From Rubrimonas cliftonensis (GTDB taxonomy: Bacteria; Pseudomonadota; Alphaproteobacteria; Rhodobacterales; Rhodobacteraceae), in the NCBI RefSeq assembly GCF_900107585.1, contig NZ_FNQM01000011.1, positions 1 through 64,000 of the forward strand: a DNA stretch of 64,000 bases, in the 5' to 3' direction. Shown here piece after piece: positions 1 to 7,460 of this stretch; positions within the stretch are counted from its first letter, which is position 1; every line of letters starts with the position of its first letter. The translations under genes were made by a program, and so were the position numbers. The notes under the pieces are model-generated. The model ran no database searches. It was not told the DNA's origin and saw only the letters and a program-made list of their open reading frames with translations.

Positions 1-94
1 TTCCAAAGCCTGCCTGACGATCAGCGGTTGTGGCAAAAAGGCCAAACGCGGGTTCGCAATTTCAATCACTTAGCCAATCTGTTGTCGAACTTGG

Positions 95-355
95 GTGGGA
101 ACGATCACCTTCAACGATGACAAGACGCTGACCTACGGAACCGGCGGCGCGCGCCCGGACAGTTTTCAGAAGTTTGAATTGCTCACCTCTAACGTTGACG
201 CAACCTGGCCAATGATCGTCATTCTTGGCGCAAAGGACGGCAATCTGGGAGGAAAGGACGACGGAGTATGGTACCACCCCTATCACCGCGACAACGACAT
301 TCTTCTGGTCGCCATAAATGACAAGAATTACTGGATCGAACTGACGCGCGACTGA
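95..355 (+). pseudogene. C-terminal fragment of a duplicated lipoprotein-like gene
   Basis: The 86 codons match, residue by residue, the C-terminal half of the intact lipoprotein encoded at 597-1115. Both share TFN.DKTLTYG, a later YHRD.DILLV and a closing WIELTR. The frame upstream runs into a stop at 71-73. No lipobox or N-terminal half is seen in the 70 bases before that, so this looks like a 5'-truncated duplicate rather than a complete gene. An unrelated short open frame without a recognisable start occupies bases 1-120 and may belong to whatever sequence cut the gene. A working short gene from the GTG at 95 cannot be excluded. Function unknown. Confidence 0.5.
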
Positions 356-376
356 TGGCTCCGCCCATAAAAACGA

Positions 377-391
377 GCGCGCTCGGCGCGC
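377..391 (+). terminator. Possible weak terminator hairpin after the gene fragment
   Basis: GCGCGC, a tcg loop and GCGCGC form a 6-bp stem about 20 bases after the stop of the fragment. There is no T-run. A comparable but stronger hairpin follows the intact paralogue. Confidence 0.25.
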
Positions 392-596
392 GGCCGACGC
401 TTCCGGTGTCTGGCCGAGCAGGCCGCGGCGCGCTCGCCCCGAATTAGGTCGAGATAGTCTCCGCCACCGGACTTTCGGCACGAGCGGAGAGCCCGCGCGG
501 CTGGCGACGGCATCGGATCTCCTTGCGATCTGTCGGTCCTCTCGGCGACCATCCGCCCCGCCGCACGAAACCGGCGGCCCAGACACGGAAGCTCAT

Positions 597-1115
597 TTGC
601 ACGACGATAGCATTCTTCCGGGCCGGCGCACACTGCTCGCCGCAGCGCTCTGCACCGCAGCGCTGGCGGGCTGCACCGAGACGGCCGGCTCAGGCCCCCC
701 CGTCGCCGCCGCGCCCGGCAGCCGCGAGGCGCTGATCGCCGCCCTGCCCGGCTTGATCGAGCCCAACGACATTGAGCGCACCCGATCGCTCGCAGAGGGG
801 GTGGGGTGGACGCTGCCGCCCGCCGCCGAAACGCGCATCGGCGGGCGATGGACCTTCCGCACGCAAAAGGGCGAGTGGGGAACGGTCACGTTCAATCCCG
901 ACAAGACGCTGACGTATGGGAGCGGCGCCACGGGTCCGGGCGATTTCGCCCGCTTCGACACCCTGAGCTCCGATCGTAATGCGAGGTTGCCGCGGATCAT
1001 CGTGATGGGCGAGAAAGACGACGGGAACTGGTTCCTGCCGTACCACCGCGACGACGACATCCTGCTCGTCAACATGGCGAACACGACCCAGTGGATCGAG
1101 CTGACGCGGGGCTGA
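597..1115 (+). CDS. Putative lipoprotein of unknown function
   Basis: 172 residues. An Arg-Arg pair and hydrophobic stretch (about residues 10-22) end in a lipobox LAGC near residue 25, so the product is probably a lipid-anchored envelope protein. The mature part is small, has a beta-rich look (WTFRTQKGEWGTVTF, WFLPYHRDDDILLV) and matches no family I recognise. Start is a TTG with GGAAG five bases upstream; no in-frame ATG precedes the lipobox. The C-terminal half is duplicated at 95-355. It is monocistronic and converges on the next gene, sharing a hairpin terminator with it. Confidence 0.7.
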   Translation: MHDDSILPGRRTLLAAALCTAALAGCTETAGSGPPVAAAPGSREALIAALPGLIEPNDIERTRSLAEGVGWTLPPAAETRIGGRWTFRTQKGEWGTVTFNPDKTLTYGSGATGPGDFARFDTLSSDRNARLPRIIVMGEKDDGNWFLPYHRDDDILLVNMANTTQWIELTRG

Positions 1116-1129
1116 CCCGCAAACGAAAA

Positions 1130-1159
1130 GGGCGCGCCAAGCTTCCGCCCGGCGCGCCC
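1130..1159. terminator. Bidirectional hairpin between convergent genes
   Basis: GGGCGCGCC (1130-1138) and GGCGCGCCC (1151-1159) form a perfect 9-bp stem, preceded by aaacgaaaa. It lies between the lipoprotein stop and the DJ-1-like stop, so it can serve both strands. Confidence 0.6.
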
Positions 1160-1182
1160 CCTCTGATCCTCGCTGGCCCTGA

Positions 1183-1887
1183 TCAGGCCGCGACGCGCAC
1201 GCCGCGCACGATCTCGACCAGCGCCTCGGCCACACCCATCGCGGAGGCAGCGTTCTGCCCGGTCGCCAGCAGCTCGTCCACCGCCACGTTCGGCGTGAAC
1301 GGCGCGGTCGGCTCGACCTCGGCGCCCAGCGAGCGCAGCTTGCCTTCCAGCGAGTAGGGCATGGCGCCGGCGTAGCCCTCGGCCTCCTCCTCGGCGTCGG
1401 TGAAGCAGGCGACCTTGCGGCCGCGCGTCAGCGGCTGGCCGCGCGGGTCCATCACCGGCGTCAGGCCGGCGACGCCATGGCCGACGGCGCCGATGGGCCG
1501 AGCCTTGAGCGCGAACTGCTCCAGCGCCACGGTCAGCTCGGGGCAGGCCGTGAAGTCCCACATCGCGCCGCGGCCGCCGGGCAGGAAGATCGCGTCGTAG
1601 GCGGTGATCTGGACCTTGCGCAGCGCCGGCGCCGCGGTCAGTCCTTCGGTGAGCCGCGCGTCGCCCCGGAAGCGGCGCACCGCCTCGGTCAGCGCCTCGT
1701 CGGTCTCGCAGGCGGGGTCGATGGCCGGCGCGCCGCCCTTGATGGTCGCAATCTCGGGAGCCAGCCCGGCGTCTTCGAAGGCGTAGAAGGGGGCCGCGAA
1801 GCTGTCGAGCCACAGGCCGGTGGGGCCGCCGTTGAAGCCGGTGCGGTCGTTGGACGTCAAAACCATAAGGATGCGCGTCTGCGCCAT
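1183..1887 (-). CDS. DJ-1/PfpI family protein lacking the nucleophilic cysteine
   Basis: 234 residues of the class I glutamine-amidotransferase-like fold, subgroup of chaperone Hsp31/glyoxalase III and PfpI-like proteins. The order is typical: an N-terminal VLTSNDR strand, the oxyanion region LPGGRGAMWDF (about 102-112), the nucleophile elbow near 134-141, then FTDAEEEAEG. In the elbow the usual C-H-G is G-H-G (PIGAVGHGVAG), so residue 136 is Gly (codon GGC) and the catalytic Cys is absent, while His137 remains. Start chosen at the ATG at 1887 because GGAG sits 8 bases upstream; an in-frame extension to 1926 has no such site. Probably not a functional glyoxalase or deglycase; a structural or binding role is inference. 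Confidence 0.75.
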   Translation of the reverse strand: MAQTRILMVLTSNDRTGFNGGPTGLWLDSFAAPFYAFEDAGLAPEIATIKGGAPAIDPACETDEALTEAVRRFRGDARLTEGLTAAPALRKVQITAYDAIFLPGGRGAMWDFTACPELTVALEQFALKARPIGAVGHGVAGLTPVMDPRGQPLTRGRKVACFTDAEEEAEGYAGAMPYSLEGKLRSLGAEVEPTAPFTPNVAVDELLATGQNAASAMGVAEALVEIVRGVRVAA

Positions 1888-2330
1888 GAGCAACTCCGTC
1901 GCTGGTTGGTCGCGCCGGCCCGGCATTCAAAGGCCCCTGCCGCCTCGCGAGGGGCGCTGGAGCCAGCCGAAGAGTGACGGGCGCGAATGACGCGCGGAGA
2001 GCCCGCTCGCCTTGTGCGGTGCAAGATAGGGTGTCGCGACGGGTTTTGCAAATCGGCCCGGCGCCGTCCCCGCGCGGGGATCCATCCGCGCATTCGGGCT
2101 GCTGCGAAGCGGCGGGCGCCGCCGGTGATTCGCCGCCCGAGCCCCGACGCGGCGCGCGCATACCGCCACTGGCGCCCCGCCGGGTGGCTAAACACATCCG
2201 GCGGCAGATCGACCCAGCCGGCCAACTCAACCCTCGGCTGTAATTGCCGCCGCCGGGACCGAAGCAAATTGACACAAAGGCGGAGAAGCTTCATGCAACC
2301 CTCCTGTCTTGGATGTGGAGGCTCGGAAAT
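1888..2330. other. Intergenic region between divergent genes
   Basis: 443 bases without a credible gene. It holds the minus-strand promoter candidate at 2023-2051. On the plus strand a perfect TTGACA (2269-2274) has only a poor -10 match (around 2293-2298) ahead of the downstream exported-protein gene. Open frames here are GC-driven and have no ribosome binding sites. Confidence 0.5.
2023..2051 (-). promoter_or_regulatory. Candidate sigma-70 promoter for the DJ-1-like gene
   Basis: On the minus strand, -35 TTGCAA (2046-2051) and -10 TATCTT (2023-2028) are spaced by 17 bases, which would leave a leader of about 130 bases. Prediction from pattern only. Confidence 0.4.
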
Positions 2331-2396
2331 ATGGTTAAGTTTTTCGCCGTCGTTTCGGTGGCCGCAACGGCGCTGTTCGTCATGTGCTAGACCGCC
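2331..2396 (+). pseudogene. Signal-peptide segment of the following gene, interrupted by an amber codon
   Basis: An ATG at 2331 with GGAGG eleven bases upstream opens a textbook signal peptide (MVKFF followed by a hydrophobic run to ALFVMC). A TAG at 2388-2390 then stops it. The frame is identical to that of the ATG at 2397, so the secreted precursor would be continuous but for this one codon. Read together, 2331-2897 is one gene with a nonsense codon at its 20th position. Confidence 0.65.
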
Positions 2397-2897
2397 ATGG
2401 CGACGACGATCGACTTCGACGCCGCGGATGCGAACCCGTACATCGAAGACGGCTTCAGCATCGCCGATGCGCGGATCGTCAACGGCAACTGCCCGATCAG
2501 CGGACCTTGCCTGGCGCTCAACAACAATGAGGCGTCTGTCCTGACCCGAGTGGATGGCGGCCTTTTCGACCTCGACTCGATGTCGTTCCGTCTTCTCGGC
2601 AATGGCGTCGGCAACACGCTCTTTGTGGGCGAAACGGGCGCGGCGCCGGAAAACATCGTGTCGTTCTCCGTGCCTGCGTTCGCGAAGAACACCACCCACT
2701 TTTATGATTTCGGCGCGGTTTTCGAAGCGGTGTCTTCGATCACCTTCTACACCACCAACGGAGGGAACGCCCGCATCGACGGCGTGAACCTGACCGCGGT
2801 CCAGACCGCGTCGCCGATCCCGCTGCCCGCCGCCGCGTGGATGCTCCTCGCCGGTCTCGGCGGCATCGCGGCTCTGTCGCGCCGCAAGGCGGCCTGA
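2397..2897 (+). CDS. Exported protein with VPLPA/PEP-CTERM-type sorting signal
   Basis: 166 residues from this ATG. The C-terminus is a classic tripartite anchor: the motif IPLPAAAW, then the hydrophobic LLAGLGG segment, then the basic SRRKAA. That matches the VPLPA-CTERM variant of the PEP-CTERM signals read by exosortase/rhombosortase-type systems. The body (about residues 1-140) is Asn/Asp-rich and beta-like with two cysteines; no enzymatic domain is recognised. Such a protein needs an N-terminal signal peptide, and one is encoded just upstream in frame (2331-2387) but is cut off by TAG at 2388. Translation from 2397 alone would give a cytoplasmic, unsorted product, so the gene is probably inactive unless the stop is suppressed or a sequencing error. 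Confidence 0.6.
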   Translation: MATTIDFDAADANPYIEDGFSIADARIVNGNCPISGPCLALNNNEASVLTRVDGGLFDLDSMSFRLLGNGVGNTLFVGETGAAPENIVSFSVPAFAKNTTHFYDFGAVFEAVSSITFYTTNGGNARIDGVNLTAVQTASPIPLPAAAWMLLAGLGGIAALSRRKAA

Positions 2898-2922
2898 CCC
2901 TCGCATCACGACGAGACCTTTG

Positions 2923-2950
2923 AGCCCCGGCGCAAGCCGGGGCTTTTCTT
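2923..2950 (+). terminator. Rho-independent terminator
   Basis: AGCCCCGGC (2923-2931), a GCAA tetraloop and GCCGGGGCT (2936-2944) form a perfect 9-bp stem followed by ttttctttt. It starts 25 bases after the exported-protein stop. Confidence 0.85.
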
Positions 2951-3301
2951 TTCCGCCGCCCCGCCTTGGTACTCGTCTTCGTCCCGATATCGCCGCAACC
3001 GCGTGCAGCGCCTGATCGACCAGGAACGGCCCCGCTCCGGGGCAGCACGCCGTTCTGCGCAGGTTTCGGGGATGACGCGGTCAGCGTGGATCGCCGCGAA
3101 GACCCCGCCACAGCGCACCGTGAAAACGCCTGTCTCCCGGCGCGTTGGGCGCCCCGGTCGCCGGAAGGCGCAGCGCCGTCCCCGCCTGCGTCGGGAACAT
3201 GACGGCGATCGCGGGGGCGCCCGTCCCATCGCGGGCTCGCGCCCGAGCCGCGGGGTCCTGCGCGGCGGCGCCCCCTCTGGGCCGCCGCGCGCAGGGTTCG
3301 C
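2951..3301. other. Intergenic region, no gene supported
   Basis: About 350 GC-rich bases between the terminator and the end of the formate-dehydrogenase-type gene. Open frames exist on both strands but none has a ribosome binding site, a family match or a credible composition. No alpha-subunit gene follows the flavoprotein gene here. Confidence 0.5.
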
Positions 3302-4996
3302 TCAGACCTCGTCCGGGAAGTGCCGCAGCACCGAGCGGATCGGGTTCGGCGCCGCCTGGCCCAGACCGCAGATCGAGGCGTCCTCCATCGCGCGGCCGAG
3401 TTCCTCCAGCAGCTTGCGGTCCCACTTCTCGGCAGCCATCAGCTTGACGGCCTTCTCGCAGCCCACGCGGCACGGCGTGCACTGCCCGCAGCTCTCGTCC
3501 TCGAAGAACTTCAGCAGGTTGAGGGCGACGTCCTTCATCGAGTCCCTGTCGGAGAACACCACCACCGCCGCGGAGCCGATGAAGCAGCCATGCGGCTGGA
3601 GCGTGTCGAAATCCAGAGGGATGTCGTCCATCGTCGCGGGCAGGATGCCGCCTGACGCGCCGCCCGGCAGATAGGCCTTGAAGCTGTGGCCCTCGGCCAT
3701 GCCGCCGCAATGCTCGTCGATGAGCTGGCGCATCGTCACGCCCGCCGGGGCCAGCTTCACGCCCGGCTCGCGCACCCGGCCCGACACCGAGAAGCTCCGC
3801 AACCCCTTGCGCCCGTTGGCGCCGTGGTCGTTGAAGGCGCCCGGCCCCTCCTTGGCGATGGTGGCGATCCAGCACAGCGTCTCGACGTTGTGCACCAGCG
3901 TCGGGCGGCCGAAGACGCCGACCTGAGCGACATAGGGCGGTCGGTGGCGCGGCAGGCCCCGCTTGCCCTCGATCGACTCGATCATCGCGGATTCCTCGCC
4001 GCAGATGTAGGCGCCGGCGCCGCGCCGCAGGTCGATGTGGCCCGGCGCGACGATCCCGGCGGCCTCGAGCTTCGCGATCTCGCGCCGCAGGATCTCCAGC
4101 ACCGCCGGGTATTCGTCGCGCATGTAGATGAAGCAGGTCTGCGCCTCGATGGCCCAGCCCGCGATCAGCATCCCCTCCAGGAAGCGGTGCGGCTCGCGCT
4201 CCAGAAACCAGCGGTCCTTGAACGTGCCGGGCTCGCCCTCGTCGCCGTTGACGGCGAGATGACGCGGCCCCTCCGCGCCGCGCACGAAGCCCCATTTGCG
4301 CCCGGCGGGAAAGCCCGCGCCGCCCATGCCGCGCAGGCCCGCCTCCAGCACGTCGGCCTGCACCTCGTCGACGCTGCGCGCGCCGCCGCGCAGCGCCTTG
4401 AGCGTCGCGTAGCCACCGGCGGCGGCGTAGGCTTCAAGAGTCTGATAATCCGGCATTTCCGGATGCGTGTCGCCCGCCGAGACGGCGGCGGAGACGGTCT
4501 CCGGCGTCGCATGGTCGATGTGGTTGTGGCCGACCTCGACCACGGGCGCCGCGTCGCACCGCCCCATGCAGGGGGCGCGGACGACGCGCACCGCCTGCGG
4601 GTCATGGCCTTGGGTGAGCGCGGCGCGCAGGCTCTCGGCGCCCGCCAGCATGCAGCTCACGCTGTCGCAGACGCGGATGGTCAGCGCGGGCGGCCCGGCC
4701 TCGCCCTCCCGCACCACGTCGAAATGCGCGTAGAAGGTGGCGACCTCGTACACCTGCGCCTGGCTGAGCCGCATCTCCTCCGCGAGCGCGCGCAGATGCG
4801 CGGCGCCGAGGCGGCCGTGGGCGTCCTGTATCAGGTGCAGGAACTCGATCAGCAGGTCGCGCCGGCGCGGCCGGTCGCCAAGCAGCGCGCGGACCTCCGC
4901 CAGAGCGGCGTCGTCGAGGCCGCGCCCCTTGACGCCGGTGCGCCCCTTGCCGCGCGCCGATTTCCAGACCCCGGCCTTCCCATCCAACGGAGACAT
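3302..4996 (-). CDS. NuoE-NuoF fusion, NAD-dependent formate dehydrogenase beta-type subunit
   Basis: 564 residues. The N-terminal part (about 20-180) is a NuoE-like thioredoxin-fold domain with four [2Fe-2S] cysteines (CDSVSC and APCMGRC). The remainder is NuoF-like: FMN loop GMGGAGFPAG, NGDEGEPGTFKDR, the NADH-site segment GAGAYICGEES, and the C-terminal [4Fe-4S] motif ESCGQCTPCRVGC. This fused layout and length are those of the beta subunit of tungsten/molybdenum NAD-formate dehydrogenases (FDH1 of Methylobacterium), not of complex I, where NuoE and NuoF are separate. It would pass electrons from a formate-oxidising alpha subunit to NAD+. No alpha subunit lies beside it. The ATG at 4996 follows GGGAG; a GTG at 5008 is the alternative. 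Confidence 0.8.
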   Translation of the reverse strand: MSPLDGKAGVWKSARGKGRTGVKGRGLDDAALAEVRALLGDRPRRRDLLIEFLHLIQDAHGRLGAAHLRALAEEMRLSQAQVYEVATFYAHFDVVREGEAGPPALTIRVCDSVSCMLAGAESLRAALTQGHDPQAVRVVRAPCMGRCDAAPVVEVGHNHIDHATPETVSAAVSAGDTHPEMPDYQTLEAYAAAGGYATLKALRGGARSVDEVQADVLEAGLRGMGGAGFPAGRKWGFVRGAEGPRHLAVNGDEGEPGTFKDRWFLEREPHRFLEGMLIAGWAIEAQTCFIYMRDEYPAVLEILRREIAKLEAAGIVAPGHIDLRRGAGAYICGEESAMIESIEGKRGLPRHRPPYVAQVGVFGRPTLVHNVETLCWIATIAKEGPGAFNDHGANGRKGLRSFSVSGRVREPGVKLAPAGVTMRQLIDEHCGGMAEGHSFKAYLPGGASGGILPATMDDIPLDFDTLQPHGCFIGSAAVVVFSDRDSMKDVALNLLKFFEDESCGQCTPCRVGCEKAVKLMAAEKWDRKLLEELGRAMEDASICGLGQAAPNPIRSVLRHFPDEV

Positions 4997-5049
4997 GTTC
5001 GCGAACACTCCCTATCTTCTCGCCAGACGCACCGCCGGAGAAACGACCG

Positions 5050-5475
5050 ATGCCCCAGTTCCACCGCACCGCCGCAGCCTTCCTGGCCGCAGCGACGATC
5101 GCCGCCGCGAGCCCTGCGATCGGTTTCGCCGGAGAACTCGCCGAGGGCGATCAGGTGATCGAACTGCAGGAATGGCGCCAGATGACGGAGGGCCGCACCG
5201 TCCATTATTCCCTGGCCGGGCGACACTGGGGCCGCGAATATTTCCACGCCGACCGCGACAGCGCGACGTTCGTATCCGCCGATGGCGACTGCGTGACGGC
5301 GCCGTGGGTCTATGCGGATGGGGTTTTCTGCTTCTCCTACACGGGCATGGACTGTTTCCGGCATGTCCGCCGCGGCGACATGCTGCTCGCCCTGCCGCTC
5401 GGCGACGGAGCTGAGCAGGTCATCGAGCGCATCACCACGGAGCCGCTGAGCTGCGAGCCGCCGCTTTCAAGCTGA
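5050..5475 (+). CDS. Small exported protein of unknown function, paralogue 1
   Basis: 141 residues with a signal peptide (cleavage likely after GFA, near residue 27) and GGAG nine bases before the ATG. The mature part has a WRQMTEGRTVHYS opening, a G.E.F segment, then a cysteine-containing core C-x(2)-PWVYADGVFCFSY ending in a CFRH motif. The same arrangement recurs in the protein at 6475-6882, so the two are paralogues flanking a membrane-protein gene. It is divergent from the formate-dehydrogenase-type gene with only 53 bases between starts. No family name can be given with confidence. Confidence 0.65.
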   Translation: MPQFHRTAAAFLAAATIAAASPAIGFAGELAEGDQVIELQEWRQMTEGRTVHYSLAGRHWGREYFHADRDSATFVSADGDCVTAPWVYADGVFCFSYTGMDCFRHVRRGDMLLALPLGDGAEQVIERITTEPLSCEPPLSS

Positions 5476-5503
5476 CGCGACGGCCGCGGGCCGCGCCGGG
5501 GCG

Positions 5504-6325
5504 TCAGTCGGGATGCACGATCATCCGCTTGTAGAGCCGCCAGGTGGCGTGGCCCAGCACCGGCAGCACCACGATCAGGCCGAGAAAGAACGGCAGCCAT
5601 GACGCGGCAAGCGCGATGGCGACGAACAGGCCCCAGCCGAGCAGCGGCATCAGGTTCTTCGCCACCGCCGAGACCGAGAGCGCCACCGCCGTCACCGGGT
5701 CGACGTCCTTCTCCAGCATGTAGGGGAACGAGACGACGGTGATCGAGAACACCACAAAGGCGAACCCGGCGCCGACCGCGTTGCCCACCAGCATGAAGGT
5801 GAAGCCGTTGACGGTGGTGAACACCTCCGAGAGCAGATGGTCGAGCGGCGTCGGCGAGAGGCCGAAGAACAGCGCGTAGATCAGCAGCGCCACCCGCAGC
5901 CAGACGAAGACGGCGAAAAGCAGGATGAAGCCGAGGAACAGGATGTTCACGTTCGTCGTCGCGCGCCGGATGTTGAAAAGGTCGCCGAGGCCGACCGCCT
6001 GGCCGGCGTCGCGGCGCCGGCTCGCCTCGTAGAGCCCCATCGCGGCGAAGGGGCCGATCAGCGCGAAGCCCGCCAGCATCGGGAACACCAGCACCACCAT
6101 GTCGTACTGGTAGGCCAGCGCCAGCATCGCCATGCCGCCAATGGCGAACAGCAGCCCGATCGCCATGCCGAACGCCGGCATCGCCCGGAAATCTTCCGCC
6201 CCCTCGCGCAGCGCGGCAGAGACGTCTTCGACGGTGATCGTCCGGATCGTCGGCGCGCGGCGCGCAAGTTCGCCAACCACGCGCGCGCCAACGAGATCGT
6301 CAGCGCCTGCATTTGCGTCCGACAT
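5504..6325 (-). CDS. DUF2189 family integral membrane protein
   Basis: 273 residues. An N-terminal cytoplasmic stretch (about 1-45, with RTITVEDV) precedes roughly six membrane segments. The family hallmarks are a first segment pair (GLLFAIGGMAMLAL, VVLVFPMLAGFALIGP), the GLYEASRRR loop and, near the end, MLEKDVDPVTA. DUF2189 proteins are common in alphaproteobacteria; their function is unknown, and some sit near cytochrome oxidase genes. The ATG at 6325 is chosen because GGAGG lies 8 bases upstream; an upstream extension to 6394 has no such site. It is transcribed against both flanking paralogous exported-protein genes. Confidence 0.85.
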   Translation of the reverse strand: MSDANAGADDLVGARVVGELARRAPTIRTITVEDVSAALREGAEDFRAMPAFGMAIGLLFAIGGMAMLALAYQYDMVVLVFPMLAGFALIGPFAAMGLYEASRRRDAGQAVGLGDLFNIRRATTNVNILFLGFILLFAVFVWLRVALLIYALFFGLSPTPLDHLLSEVFTTVNGFTFMLVGNAVGAGFAFVVFSITVVSFPYMLEKDVDPVTAVALSVSAVAKNLMPLLGWGLFVAIALAASWLPFFLGLIVVLPVLGHATWRLYKRMIVHPD

Positions 6326-6474
6326 GGCCGCAGCCTCCCATGTTTCTTGTAGCACCACGATACGCCACAGCGGCGCATTCCGCCATGCGTCCACGCCGCC
6401 GCGCCAGGCGCCTTGACCGCGCTCAAACCGACGATCTTCTCGACGGCGCGCAGCACGGCCGCTAGACTCCGACG

Positions 6475-6882
6475 ATGTTCGTCCGATCAGGCGCCCTTCT
6501 GGCCGCGTATCTTCTGTGCGCGACCTTGGCGGCGCACGGGGAGGAACGCGACACGCGACGTCAGATGTCGCCGGAGGAGTTCCGCGCCTTCAGCGAAGGC
6601 TGGACCCTGCATTTCGAGGAGAATGGCCGCGCCTTCGGGGCCGAAAGCTACTTCGAGCGCGGAGAAGTCCTCTGGAAGCCTGCCGGCGGGGCGTGCGTCC
6701 GCGGCGTGTGGGCGCCACGAAACGGCGGCGTCTGCTTCCTCTACGCCAACGCCTTCTCCTGCTGGAGGATCTGGGACACGCCCGGCGGCGTCGAAGCCGA
6801 GCCTCTTGAGGGAGGCGCCAGCGTCGCGGTCGTCAGGCGCGACAGCAGCGTGATCGACTGCTCCGAGATCCCGGTCGCCTGA
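6475..6882 (+). CDS. Small exported protein of unknown function, paralogue 2
   Basis: 135 residues with a signal peptide ending near AAHG (residue 22). The mature sequence parallels the protein at 5050-5475: EEFRAFSEGWTLHF, then GAESYF, then C-x(3)-VWAPRNGGVCFLYANAF and CWRIW. It keeps the same cysteine spacing, which suggests conserved disulfides in the periplasm. There is no strong ribosome binding site before the ATG. Function unknown. Confidence 0.65.
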   Translation: MFVRSGALLAAYLLCATLAAHGEERDTRRQMSPEEFRAFSEGWTLHFEENGRAFGAESYFERGEVLWKPAGGACVRGVWAPRNGGVCFLYANAFSCWRIWDTPGGVEAEPLEGGASVAVVRRDSSVIDCSEIPVA

Positions 6883-6908
6883 GAGGATTCGCAGCGCGGG
6901 GCGACGGC

Positions 6909-6948
6909 CGCCCCGTAGCGGCCGCCCAGTGGCGGCCGCTACGGGGCG
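6909..6948. terminator. 18-bp perfect hairpin between convergent genes
   Basis: Bases 6909-6926 and 6931-6948 are perfect reverse complements around a cagt loop. The hairpin sits between the stops of the exported-protein gene (+) and the last che-operon gene (-) and can terminate both. Confidence 0.75.
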
Positions 6949-6951
6949 AGG

Positions 6952-7431
6952 TCAGAACAGGTCCACGTCGCCGCCGCTCTGGTCTCCCGGCCATCCGGTA
7001 TGCGGCGCACGGCCGGACAGGGCGTCCGCCAGTCGCCCGAGCTTGATGCGCGACAGCGCCGGGCCGGCGTCGATCTCACCGCCAGCGCCGGACTGCTCGC
7101 TGAGGGTTTCGAGGAAGTCCGAGAGCCCGCCCAGATGCTGGGACAGCCGATCGAGTTCCTGAAGGCCGCGCAGATGCGGCAGCATGTGCGCATTGGCGTG
7201 GGCGACGAGGTCGCCAACCGCCGTCTCAAGGTCCGACGCCGTCTTCTGAAGCGCGCGCAGCTCCACCGACACGCTCATCAGATAGGCGGCGACCGGCGCG
7301 ACATCCTGCGCGCCGCCCTGTTCCCGCGGGTCCGCGAGCGGATGCGGGCGTGACGAGGCTTCGCCGAGGGCAGGCTCGGCGCCATCGTATTCGGGGCGCG
7401 CCCAGTCGGGCGTCGTCACGGTTCGGCTCAT
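6952..7431 (-). CDS. cheT: CheT-like candidate CheY-P phosphatase, last gene of the che operon
   Basis: 159 residues, no full-family match recognised by eye. A disordered N-terminus (1-45) is followed by two long predicted helices (about 47-78 and 84-112), like the CheZ helical hairpin. The second helix carries D94-x3-Q98 (ELDRLSQ), the residue pattern with which CheZ dephosphorylates CheY-P. The C-terminus is an acidic, aromatic tail (SGGDVDLF), reminiscent of the CheY-binding tail of CheZ. Position supports the reading: it follows cheD at the 3' end of the operon, exactly where Sinorhizobium meliloti has cheT. GGAG precedes the ATG by 7 bases. Symbol is positional and motif-based, not proven homology. 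Confidence 0.5.
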   Translation of the reverse strand: MSRTVTTPDWARPEYDGAEPALGEASSRPHPLADPREQGGAQDVAPVAAYLMSVSVELRALQKTASDLETAVGDLVAHANAHMLPHLRGLQELDRLSQHLGGLSDFLETLSEQSGAGGEIDAGPALSRIKLGRLADALSGRAPHTGWPGDQSGGDVDLF

Positions 7432-7460
7432 GGGCTCGCTCCTGCCGGCTTGCTCTTGCG

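Noticed and set aside
593-2275. 560-codon minus-strand frame across the lipoprotein and DJ-1-like genes
   Set aside because: Composition is Arg/Ala/Gly-rich without domains, and it overlaps two recognisable genes.
2951-3301. Small Arg-rich proteins in the gap before the formate-dehydrogenase-type gene
   Set aside because: No ribosome binding site, no family similarity, and one frame runs through the terminator hairpin.
3302-4996. Complex I subunits NuoE/NuoF
   Set aside because: The two domains are fused and no other nuo gene is near; fusion and length fit formate-dehydrogenase-type beta subunits.
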